DNA of 64,000 nucleotides. Origin: Vibrio chagasii (lineage in GTDB: Bacteria > Pseudomonadota > Gammaproteobacteria > Enterobacterales > Vibrionaceae). Positions 8,441 to 15,931 of this stretch are shown here, piece by piece. The DNA lies in contig NZ_AP025466.1 of assembly GCF_024347355.1 (NCBI RefSeq), positions 1,364,001-1,428,000 on the forward strand. Reading direction: 5' to 3'. Made by a program: the position numbers and the translations under genes. Position 1 is the first letter of the stretch. Every line of letters starts with the position of its first letter. The notes under the pieces were generated by a model. That model saw nothing but the letters and a program-made list of their open reading frames with translations. It searched no databases and was not told where the DNA came from.

Positions 8441-10570
8441 ATGTTAAGCAAACATATGTTTCACTTCGCTCTAGTTCATGAGCAATTCGCTGAAACTGGC
8501 GATTTAGTTAGAGGGCTTTTGCCTCTTTTTACTCCGCTTTTATCTGACTTGGAAGGCAAAGAGTTCGTACCAGAAAAGTTTTGTAAAGAGATAAATGCTA
8601 CATATGGTCTGGAAATGCATCCATATGTAGCCGAAGATCTTGCGCCAAAACTAGTGGAGGCAGGGGTCTTAACTATCATAAATGAGAGGAACAAGGGCAA
8701 AAGATATTATATCGACTCAATTCCAAAAATAGACAATGCCAAGCTTCAGTCTGATATACAAAAGATATTCAGCGAGTATGAGAAGCGTGCTAAGAAGAAT
8801 ATGAAGCAAGCTAAGGTGGCTAGCCCTGATGTAGACTATTCAAGTGAGTTTATCTCAAGATTGGTTCAGATAGATACCTTTGTAGAAAAATACGCCCCTA
8901 GCAAAGTTAAACAATATAAATGTAGCGACATTCTAGACTACACTTTTGTCTGGTTTGTAAATGCAATTGAAGAGAAAGGCGGTGAACTAAAAGAAGTACT
9001 AAATAAAGCTTATTCTGGCTGTATTTTGTCAGAAGTTGTTCTGAGTATTAAAGAGCCATCAATCGCAAATGGTTCGATTAACGGAAAAAGTTTCTATATA
9101 GACGCCCCGATTCTACTCAACGTATTAGGCTTTAACGATGAATACTCCGTCCAATGTTCAAGGCTATTGATCAACAAAATTCTAGATGAAGGCGGTATTC
9201 TTACTACAACCGAAAACTACATTGAAGAGGCTCAAACATCCATTAGAATAGCACTTTCAAATAGAGATAGAAAACAACCAAGAGTTAGCTCTTTAGATCA
9301 TTATATTTTCAAGAACCCATGCAAGATCATAGATGTAAGAACGGCTCAGAATAGTGTAAAAGATATTTTATCTCAACAATACAATTTCAGCGTTAATAAT
9401 AAGTATATAAACATATCCTCATATGCAAGTAATCTTCATGGTGCTGCTCTAAAAGAGAAGTTATCAACAGAATTGTCTTGGTATAGTAATGAAGTTGCAT
9501 TGTACAATGATGTAGAGTCTATTACGTATGTTGTAGCTAATCATGGGTACTCTTCGATTAAGAATATCGCTGAATCCAAATCTTTTCTTATATCACCGAA
9601 TGAAAGCTTGATTAAATCAGCTAATAAAGTTCTGTATACACTCAGAACATTCACTAAGCCAGATATGACTCCGTTACTTAGTGAAAAAAAATTAGCGGTG
9701 CTCTTATGGGTTATTAGTGGCGGAGTTGGCCAAGATATAACTTCGCTCACCCTCGTTAGCTCTTGTGCTCGTGCTTTTGAGATGCACAAAGAGGTTTTCT
9801 ATAAGGTTAAAGAGTTCTTAAAGAACTTACCGGAAGAAAAAGTTAAAGACTATGAACGCATAGTTTGTAATGATCGCGTCTTTAACTATTTAATCGACGA
9901 GGTAGGCTCAAACTATAACCAAATAGATGAAGATAACTTTGAAGAACTACTTGTTCAATCTAAAATTAGGCTTGATGAAGAAGAAAGATTAAAAGAGTTG
10001 CTCTATAGTTCCGAGAAGTCTAATTTGGAAGACAAGGTCAGAAAGGTTGAGTTAGAAAGAAACAAAGCTCGTGAAGCTATTGTTGCCAAATCAAAAGACC
10101 AAGTTATTAAGGAAAAGCAAAATTCTGAACTTAATGACAAGGTTGGAAAGCTACAAGAAAAAGTAGAGTTTTTGGAACGTCAAACATCTGAATCTAAGAG
10201 TAGTTACCTTAATGAAATTGAAAACGTTAAAGAGGAATCGTCTCGTGACATTGAAGCTAGCGTTCATGCTGCCCGAAATGAAGTAAGAGCGGATAACTTT
10301 TCTCGTTTGTCGTTATTTTTTGAGAAAATTCTTAGATTATTGGTTTCCTTAACGTTGGCTTTGGTTTGCTATCAAGTGAGTGCTATGTCTCTCCCAAACA
10401 CTATTGTTTTTGCTGATATTACTATATCTGGTGAAACTGCGGGTTTCGTTAAGTACCTTATTTCGGTAATACCATTTATTGCAACTTGGGTATTACCAGA
10501 CTTCATTTTTGGCGGAACTATTAAAAAGCTAAGTGATAAAACTGCTGGTAGAATTTTGACTACGTCTTAG
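8441..10570 (+). CDS. Large membrane protein with winged-helix-like, PIN-like and coiled-coil regions
   Basis: About 709 residues from ATG 8441, preceded by AGAGG (8432-8436); an in-frame ATG at 8408 is possible but less well placed. Residues about 34-91 look like a winged helix (MHPYVAEDLAPKLVEAGVL...GKRYYI). Around 217-400 is a PIN-nuclease-like pattern: SFYIDAPILLNVLGF with an acidic residue at about 221, ENYIEEAQ at about 259-266, and SFLISPNESLIKSA where PIN domains usually have another Asp but Asn is found. About 500-615 is a long charged coiled coil, followed by two membrane helices (about 630-649 and 669-691). A membrane-anchored, possibly nucleolytic AT-rich island gene fits a defence role, but I recognise no named system. 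The PIN assignment is tentative. Confidence 0.75.
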   Translation: MLSKHMFHFALVHEQFAETGDLVRGLLPLFTPLLSDLEGKEFVPEKFCKEINATYGLEMHPYVAEDLAPKLVEAGVLTIINERNKGKRYYIDSIPKIDNAKLQSDIQKIFSEYEKRAKKNMKQAKVASPDVDYSSEFISRLVQIDTFVEKYAPSKVKQYKCSDILDYTFVWFVNAIEEKGGELKEVLNKAYSGCILSEVVLSIKEPSIANGSINGKSFYIDAPILLNVLGFNDEYSVQCSRLLINKILDEGGILTTTENYIEEAQTSIRIALSNRDRKQPRVSSLDHYIFKNPCKIIDVRTAQNSVKDILSQQYNFSVNNKYINISSYASNLHGAALKEKLSTELSWYSNEVALYNDVESITYVVANHGYSSIKNIAESKSFLISPNESLIKSANKVLYTLRTFTKPDMTPLLSEKKLAVLLWVISGGVGQDITSLTLVSSCARAFEMHKEVFYKVKEFLKNLPEEKVKDYERIVCNDRVFNYLIDEVGSNYNQIDEDNFEELLVQSKIRLDEEERLKELLYSSEKSNLEDKVRKVELERNKAREAIVAKSKDQVIKEKQNSELNDKVGKLQEKVEFLERQTSESKSSYLNEIENVKEESSRDIEASVHAARNEVRADNFSRLSLFFEKILRLLVSLTLALVCYQVSAMSLPNTIVFADITISGETAGFVKYLISVIPFIATWVLPDFIFGGTIKKLSDKTAGRILTTS

Positions 10571-10613
10571 GTTGTACAATGTTAGTTACGTTCGTCAGGG
10601 TGATAAATAGCAA

Positions 10614-10790
10614 CTAACAAATAAGGATTAAGCGTTGTGTAGCTAACGTTAAATACCAAGTGTTGAACAAGACTGAGCTTCTATATCAGTAAATTGTGCG
10701 ATCTGCTCTAGAAGGGTGGCCGCCTTGATGCTTTTCTCAAGGCGAGTACGCTCTTCGTAAGGAAGAAATTTAGACACGTCATTTGGGGTG
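10614..10790. repeat. Direct repeat copy R1
   Basis: This block matches 12585-12761 with a constant offset of 1971 bases and no visible gaps, at roughly four bases in five by eye. Both begin CTAACA.ATAAGGATTAAGCG and contain TAGAAGGGTGGC and AATTGTGCGAT. The two copies bracket the DUF2971 gene and the 193-residue membrane-protein gene. Confidence 0.85.
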
Positions 10791-10807
10791 TGCGTTTCCC
10801 CTATCAA
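10649..10807 (-). pseudogene. Decayed copy of the 56-residue repeat protein
   Basis: On the minus strand the frame ends with the same C-terminus as the intact copy (compare KSIKAATLLEQIAQFTDIE with TSIKAATLLENIAQFTYIE). It has lost its ATG and its first residues; only a TTG at 10805-10807 could start it, and the frame is closed by TGA at 10868-10870. Residue-level conservation shows this part of the repeat was once coding. Confidence 0.6.
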
Positions 10808-11045
10808 ATCTAATCCAATGAAAGAGGAGCAGACCTTGGGGCCTATATAGGTTGAAAATAGTATTGTTCAGAATACGCCGGAGTTATACGGAAACTTTTG
10901 GCAATTTCTGAAGTTCATATCCTAGGCGCTAGGCAATACGGGCATGAGATTGAACGTGAGTGTAATTGGCGTTACTATTTGTTGCATATAATTACGGAAA
11001 AAATCTGTCGATAAAACGTTAGTTGCTTCGAGGAATAGGTTAAGC

Positions 11046-11858
11046 ATGATTCTTTATAAATATATGTCATTTCAGTCTGCTTCGAAGGTAATGAAGAATA
11101 GCTCAATAGGCTTTTCTTGTTTGGAAGACCTTAATGATCCATTTGAAGGTACAGCTATCTGTTTTGAAGAATCAGATACATTGAGTAGTAAGCTACAGAA
11201 AAATCCGCACCGCAATCGACTAAGTAGAAATTATGGGGTGTTGTCTCTTACGCGCAACCCGCTAAACCCTCTGATGTGGGCACATTATGGTGATGACCAC
11301 AGAGGTGTAGTTATTGGCATTGATATGAAAAAGGCTAATTTGCTGGATGAAAAATCATGTGTAATTCCTGCCCAATATGGTGAGATAGTTTACACATCAA
11401 CCATGCCACAAAATATGCTCCCGACTTCAAGCGCCGAGTCATTAATGTCTATAGGTACAGAATATGAATGTTTTAGACATCATAATTACGGTCTGTTTAA
11501 AAACGCATTTCTTATGAAAGATCTAACATGGGGGTACGAAGAGGAGGTGAGAGTTGTAAAAAAAATTAATGGTTCTCAGAAATCTCGTTACTCGGCATGT
11601 GAGTTTGAGAATGAAGCAGGAACATGGAATCAAGTAACAATTCTGGGGCGTCCACTGTATTGTTTATCGCTTCCTAAAGAATCAATAGTTGAAGCATATC
11701 TAGGTTGTTCTACCTACAGCAATGTTACCCGTTTGGGTATGAACGAAGATGATTACTTTAATATCCGAAAAGCTTGGCAATCAAGTGGTGTAAATGTTCA
11801 ATTAGTACGCCGCAAGGTAGGGACTTGGGACTTAGAAGTTTCTGACTACAAAATTTAG
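11046..11858 (+). CDS. DUF2971 family protein
   Basis: A 270-residue protein of the DUF2971 family, whose function is unknown. The N-terminus LYKYMSFQSASKVMKNSSIGFSCLEDLNDPFEG and the segment LMWAHYGDDHRGVVIGID carry the family's LNDPFE and MWAHY-hG signatures. The family is frequent in integron cassettes and genomic islands and sometimes occurs near defence genes. The gene begins 29 bases after an AACGTTAGTTGC word and is followed at once by an attC-like palindrome, so it looks like a mobile cassette. Length is normal for the family. Confidence 0.85.
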   Translation: MILYKYMSFQSASKVMKNSSIGFSCLEDLNDPFEGTAICFEESDTLSSKLQKNPHRNRLSRNYGVLSLTRNPLNPLMWAHYGDDHRGVVIGIDMKKANLLDEKSCVIPAQYGEIVYTSTMPQNMLPTSSAESLMSIGTEYECFRHHNYGLFKNAFLMKDLTWGYEEEVRVVKKINGSQKSRYSACEFENEAGTWNQVTILGRPLYCLSLPKESIVEAYLGCSTYSNVTRLGMNEDDYFNIRKAWQSSGVNVQLVRRKVGTWDLEVSDYKI

Positions 11859-11860
11859 AA

Positions 11861-11980
11861 CGCAACAACAAATTGTTCAAGCAGCCAGCTAACAGTTGGC
11901 GATTTTGGTTTGGTTTAGTGATCACAGTGGCTTTGTTTGAATGTAGTGGCAGTTAGCTGCTACTTAACAATGCGTTAGGG
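11861..11980 (+). repeat. attC-like integron recombination site
   Basis: The left arm, starting CGCAACAACAAATTGTTCAAG (11861) and ending CCAGCTAAC (11893), is complementary to the right arm from GTTAGCTGC (about 11952) to ACAATGCGTTAGGG (about 11980). Single unpaired bases and a ~58-base spacer separate the arms. Complementary arms with extrahelical bases and a terminal GTTAGGG are the hallmarks of attC sites. The next gene starts 15 bases after GTTAGGG, as in integron cassettes. No integron integrase is in the window. Confidence 0.65.
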
Positions 11981-11994
11981 ATTAGGAGTATAAT

Positions 11995-12576
11995 TTGGAT
12001 TTTTTACAACAATATGCGAAAGAAATATTCGCTTTATCAGTACCGTTATTAACGTGGTTCTTAAACTACTACTTTAAGGCTAAAGCAAAGTTGCATGTTG
12101 CTAGCCCTCATGGATTTACATTTTTAGTCGAAGAGCCAGTTAAGGATCAAAATGGTAACGTCGTAAGCCAAAGACAAACCGTGAAAACAATGTCTCATAT
12201 TGTTTCGAATCCTGGTCAGGATACAGCGACTAAAGTTGAGTTAGTTTTCAACTGGAAACCACCTTGTATTAATATTTGGCCTTCTCGACATTTCATAGAA
12301 CACGAGCAGAATGATGGTCGCTATGTCATGGTCTTTGACTCACTAGCACCTCGCGAGCAAATAACTTGTGAGTTGCTGTCAGTAAATAATGATCTTCCTG
12401 CGTTAATAAATGTCAGAAGTGATCAATGTACTGCAACCCAAATAACGATGTGTCCACAGCCTGTGGTTGCACTTTGGAAGCAAAGAATAGTAGCTATATT
12501 GATGTTTCTTGGTCTATCTTTAGCAATCTATGTAAGTACGGTATTTCTTCAGTTTTTACTTGCGGTAGCACAATAA
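11995..12576 (+). CDS. Unknown two-helix membrane protein in a cassette-like setting
   Basis: A 193-residue protein starting at TTG 11995, about eight bases after TAGGAG and immediately downstream of the attC-like site. An N-terminal hydrophobic helix (about residues 10-27, FALSVPLLTWFLNYYF) and a C-terminal one (about 166-190) flank a soluble beta-rich domain with PHGFTFLVEEP and SNPGQDTATKVELVF. The helices could place the domain on one face of the inner membrane, but the side is uncertain. I do not recognise the family. Minus-strand repeat R2 follows, nine bases after the stop codon. Confidence 0.7.
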   Translation: MDFLQQYAKEIFALSVPLLTWFLNYYFKAKAKLHVASPHGFTFLVEEPVKDQNGNVVSQRQTVKTMSHIVSNPGQDTATKVELVFNWKPPCINIWPSRHFIEHEQNDGRYVMVFDSLAPREQITCELLSVNNDLPALINVRSDQCTATQITMCPQPVVALWKQRIVAILMFLGLSLAIYVSTVFLQFLLAVAQ

Positions 12577-12584
12577 AATACGCC

Positions 12585-12761
12585 CTAACAGATAAGGATT
12601 AAGCGTTGCTTAGCCAACGTTAAATCCCAAGTATTGAACAAGCCCGAGCCTCAATGTAGGTAAATTGTGCGATGTTCTCTAGAAGGGTGGCGGCCTTGAT
12701 ACTTGTCTCAAGGCGAATGCGGTCTTCGTAAGGCAGAGGTTTCGACACATCATCCAGTGTG
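12585..12761. repeat. Direct repeat copy R2
   Basis: Second copy of the 177-base repeat described at 10614-10790. Its left end contains a small hairpin (TTAAGC-GTT-GCTTA). Read on the minus strand it runs ATTTAAC...CTGTTAGGG, which resembles a short attC site directly behind the 56-residue gene. Confidence 0.85.
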
Positions 12762-12790
12762 TCCTGCACGTCAGTTTTGCTATTTTCCAT
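12620..12790 (-). CDS. 56-residue protein encoded in repeat R2
   Basis: An intact small frame from ATG (12788-12790) to TAA (12620-12622) that is easily missed. The protein is acidic at the start (MENSKTDVQDTLDDVSK), then PYEDRIRLETSIKAATLLEN, and ends ARACSILGI; it is probably mostly helical. An ACAGGT lies just before the start. The support is comparative: the other repeat copy conserves the same frame with mainly conservative changes over its last 43 residues, with no frameshift. The function is unknown. It could be a cassette gene read opposite to its neighbours. Confidence 0.6.
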   Translation of the reverse strand: MENSKTDVQDTLDDVSKPLPYEDRIRLETSIKAATLLENIAQFTYIEARACSILGI

Positions 12791-13408
12791 ACCTGTAGTT
12801 ATTCACAACTTTCTGATGTAAGGTTTTTCGAAACTAATTTCTGTCCGAAATCAGATTTACAGGCTCAGTCTTAACCTGTGATCACCGTTATTTATTTTTA
12901 CTGGCTAGGTTTAAGATGCTGATTGTTGGCGTTGTTAGGATAATTATCCTCTAACTAATCGATAAGCACTTCAAGTTACCCATCATGTCGCCACCAAACG
13001 TCATGGCTTGGTTACTTTGGCATGTTTGTATTGATAACACCGAAGCTGAGACCTGCTTTATCTCGCGTACCTCTTCGCTCGTTCCTCCCTCCTCGGTGGC
13101 TCAACCAAGCCAATAAAAAATACAAACAGCGTATTTCCTATTGTCTTAGCCCTACGGGTCACAATCAGGGCTAGGCAAGCTTTCACTTTTGCGGCCAAGT
13201 GCTGTCTGAGTATGCGTGGTGTTTGTGCTCTATTTTGTCCTTGGCTGGGTTTCAACGTTTCGTTTACGCCACTTCTATCCTTCGCCTGCAGAACTTCACT
13301 AGAAAAAGTGAAATGAACGCTGCGCGCTTTTGCCAGTGAAAACCATGCAGGCTGCCGGGAAGTTAGGCGAAAACGACGATGAAACCCTAACAACCCAAGG
13401 AGCACAGC
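12791..13408. other. Non-coding block before the LPD25-like gene
   Basis: About 600 bases without a credible gene; the long minus-strand frame across 13058-13405 has the composition of an accidental one. It contains the hairpin AAATAC-AAACAGC-GTATTT (13118-13136) and TAGCCCT/AGGGCTA (13147-13173). CCCAAGGAG just before 13409 serves as the ribosome site of the next gene. Confidence 0.55.
13118..13136. repeat. Hairpin with AAACAGC loop
   Basis: AAATAC (13118-13123) pairs with GTATTT (13131-13136). It mirrors the hairpin at 7839-7859: the loop differs by one base and the stem's C-G pair is replaced by T-A on both sides, a compensating change. Confidence 0.6.
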
Positions 13409-14377
13409 ATGTCACATTCCCTTTCTTCGCAAACTCACAGCACTAAGCCCGCAAAAGCGAGCAACGTATCCCCGTTGCATCCGTCAGGCTCTACAACAAT
13501 GAAGGTGGTGCCGCTGTCTGTTGTGATTCACTGGTCTGAATCTTCCAGGCTACAAACGGGTGAAGAGTTTGAGTTCGAAATCTTTGAGGCCATTGCACTG
13601 AAAGCTGCTTTGGATAATCCATTAGGTGGTTACGACAAAACAGAAGTAACGGTGAAGTTCGAAGGTGGCCATCAGCATCGTTGCCGCGTCGATTTGGGTT
13701 GCGGTGGTAATGAGTGTGGGTTTGCGGACCACTGTTTTCGTGTACTCGAGTACGCCCTATCGCTTGAGAAAAGTGATCCGTCGCATTGGTACTTTACTCA
13801 CGCCCAAGGGCGTGAGCTGCTCGCATTGCTTAAAACCTATCAGTTAAATCGGCATACGGTGGCGTTGTCTCGATCTCAGGTGTTAGCGCGCACCCGTTTA
13901 GCGAAAGCGCAACAAGAAGCCGAGGAACAGGCCAAGGCTAAACAAAGAAAAGCGGCACACCAACAGCAAGTAGAACGAGAGAAGGCGTTTCGGGCATCGC
14001 TTTCCATACCGGATTGGGCGCAGGGTGTCATTGTGGCCACGTACACCGTATTTGATGAGGAAAGTAGCGATCCTTATGGTGATGACTACCGCTTCAATAC
14101 CGAAAAAACGATTGTTCTCGCCTGGTCTAAACATACGCGCCGGTTGTTCCCAGAGCTGCGCAAAGCGTGCTTAAACCATGAAGATACGACGTTTTTAGCG
14201 GATAAAACGCAAAGTAGTGAACACCGAGAAAACTATTCAATGGGGGCCGGTACCTATCTCACGAATAAAGATTTTATTCGTTGTGGTTGGTCGGTGCGTA
14301 AAGTGCGCTTTTGGCGTGAAGACTGCAAAGCGGTTTATGTTCCACAGGGTGAACTGGCTCAAGCCGTTCAAGCATAA
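13409..14377 (+). CDS. LPD25-domain-like protein of plasmid/ICE type
   Basis: A 322-residue protein. Residues about 33-115 (VVIHWSESSRLQTGEEFEFE, then GGYDKTEVTVKFEGG, then CRVDLG) resemble the LPD25 domain of large polyvalent proteins carried by plasmids and integrative elements. About 150-195 is an Ala/Gln/Lys/Glu-rich coiled coil. The C-terminal half begins IPDWAQGVIVATYTVFDE and ends in a Trp/Arg/Cys-rich segment. A good ribosome site (AAGGAG) precedes ATG 13409. The molecular role is unknown. Its higher GC content compared with the preceding cassettes suggests a different source. Confidence 0.6.
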   Translation: MSHSLSSQTHSTKPAKASNVSPLHPSGSTTMKVVPLSVVIHWSESSRLQTGEEFEFEIFEAIALKAALDNPLGGYDKTEVTVKFEGGHQHRCRVDLGCGGNECGFADHCFRVLEYALSLEKSDPSHWYFTHAQGRELLALLKTYQLNRHTVALSRSQVLARTRLAKAQQEAEEQAKAKQRKAAHQQQVEREKAFRASLSIPDWAQGVIVATYTVFDEESSDPYGDDYRFNTEKTIVLAWSKHTRRLFPELRKACLNHEDTTFLADKTQSSEHRENYSMGAGTYLTNKDFIRCGWSVRKVRFWREDCKAVYVPQGELAQAVQA

Positions 14378-14381
14378 CTGG

Positions 14382-14399
14382 GCGGGGCTAACGCCCCGC
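14382..14399 (+). terminator. GC hairpin after the LPD25-like gene
   Basis: GCGGGGC (14382-14388) pairs with GCCCCGC (14393-14399) around TAAC. There is no T-run, so it may only modulate read-through into the next small gene. Confidence 0.45.
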
Positions 14400-14430
14400 A
14401 CTCCCCTCGTAAATCACTGGAGGCGTGACA

Positions 14431-14619
14431 ATGTCACAAGAAGGTCGCTTTACTATTGATGCTCGCTTAGTCCACTTGTTCGAAAAGTTAGCCGCATTAA
14501 ACCCGCCTATTGGCCAAATGGTGGCTGCGTTGAATATTGTGCTTGCCGAGAATGGAGAGAAGATCGTGACAAAAGAGGATTTTGAGCGGTTTTTAGAACA
14601 GCTTGAGGAGTGGGAATGA
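14431..14619 (+). CDS. Small acidic protein, unknown
   Basis: A 62-residue protein from ATG 14431, seven bases after GGAGG (14419-14423), which decides the start over an in-frame GTG at 14425. The sequence SQEGRFTIDARLVHLFEKLA...TKEDFERFLEQLEEWE is acidic and helical at its end. It follows the LPD25-like gene by 53 bases on the same strand and is probably co-transcribed. No known family is recognised. Confidence 0.6.
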   Translation: MSQEGRFTIDARLVHLFEKLAALNPPIGQMVAALNIVLAENGEKIVTKEDFERFLEQLEEWE

Positions 14620-14902
14620 AAAAAGGCGCCATTGTGTCGAATTTCTCTTTTCATCTTTGAAGCAAGGAGGCCTGGCTAGCGCGCGAATCCTTCACTTTCG
14701 GTCTGGTGAATTTGGGGAATAAGCTATAGGTCAACGGCGGCGCATCCAATTTCTTGAATTAATTCTTCCTTGCGGTATACCGGGTCACCTCGATATAAAA
14801 TTTATTTAGTCAGTGAGCACCCTAGCATTATTAATCTAAATGTTTCTATCCTATTATTACCTATGTTCTAATGCGTATAGTTGAGTATTAAGAGCGAAAG
14901 TA

Positions 14903-15724
14903 ATGGCGCGGCGTAAAGATGGAATTATATGGCATTTAATGGCTGCTCCATGGTGGCTAAGTGTATTGTTTGCTGTCGTTATATACTTTGGCCTATCGTA
15001 CCTGTTGCCGTGCTTAGCGGCTAAAAGTGATAATTTCATCCTTAATGCCTTGGGTTCCAACCTTCCACTGGTAGCTCCCCATTTAGCCTTTCTATTTTTG
15101 TTCCCTGCGCCAATAGCTTGTTTTAGGCAGTACATGCGAAAACGAAGCTACCATACGACCACTTCCCAAATAAAGATTTGCAAGAATACTTCGCCATTGA
15201 ATGACTTAAATTGGGTCGAGTTTGAAAGCTATATTGGAGAATACTTTAAATTTCAGGGTTATGACGTTAAACAATCTTTCTCTCAGAAGGCCGACGGTGG
15301 TGTTGATATTTGGCTGACGAAAAACGGTGAGCTGAGCCTTGTGCAATGTAAGCATTGGAAAACTCGTAAAGTTGGCGTGCAAGTTCTAAGAGAAATGTAT
15401 GGAGTTATGATCGCTAACAATGCCAGTAAAATGATCATAGTCACATCAGGGGGGTTCACATCTGAAGCAATTGCCTTCGCGGTGGATAAACGATTATGGC
15501 TCGTTAATGGCAGTGAACTGGTTCATATGGTTGAAGACGGCCGCTATTTTCAGAATAAAACAGTGGTACCTGAACCTAAAAATGTGTCCTCAGCGGAAGA
15601 TCGAGTTTGTCCTCAGTGTCGCTCTAAGCTTGTGTTACGTGTTGCTAGAAGGGGAATGAATACAGGTAAGCGCTTTTATGGCTGTTCAAATTATCCTACG
15701 TGTCGTTATACATGCGATTGCTAA
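14903..15724 (+). CDS. Membrane-anchored Mrr-type restriction endonuclease with zinc finger
   Basis: A 273-residue protein with two N-terminal hydrophobic helices (about 18-38 and 58-76), a restriction-endonuclease-like Mrr domain (about 102-215) and a C-terminal topoisomerase-type C4 zinc finger (Cys236, Cys239, Cys261, Cys267). The nuclease motif is complete: Asp135 in GGVDIWL, then Gln148 and Lys150 in LVQCKHW, with Glu106 in WVEFE upstream. Mrr-like enzymes cut modified or foreign DNA. This domain order is a known arrangement, and fixing the nuclease at the inner membrane suggests action on incoming DNA. No methylase partner is adjacent. The activity is inferred from motifs. Confidence 0.85.
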   Translation: MARRKDGIIWHLMAAPWWLSVLFAVVIYFGLSYLLPCLAAKSDNFILNALGSNLPLVAPHLAFLFLFPAPIACFRQYMRKRSYHTTTSQIKICKNTSPLNDLNWVEFESYIGEYFKFQGYDVKQSFSQKADGGVDIWLTKNGELSLVQCKHWKTRKVGVQVLREMYGVMIANNASKMIIVTSGGFTSEAIAFAVDKRLWLVNGSELVHMVEDGRYFQNKTVVPEPKNVSSAEDRVCPQCRSKLVLRVARRGMNTGKRFYGCSNYPTCRYTCDC

Positions 15725-15931
15725 TGTGTGTGTTGTGAGAGAGCGAATAAAACATTGTAAGGGCGTGAGTATTCCTACGAAATATAATCCGATGAAAATG
15801 GCTAAGACCACCCTCACTTTGGTTAATGGTCTGGTTGAGAATCGAATTGCTTAAAATCTGCCGGAATTATACTGATTGTCTTAAATTAAAAATCTGAATT
15901 AGAAAACGATAAGGAGCTGCGGCAAAACTTC

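Noticed and set aside
13058..13405. 115-residue minus-strand frame
   Set aside because: It sits in the leader of the LPD25-like gene across hairpins. Low-complexity basic composition suggests an accidental frame.
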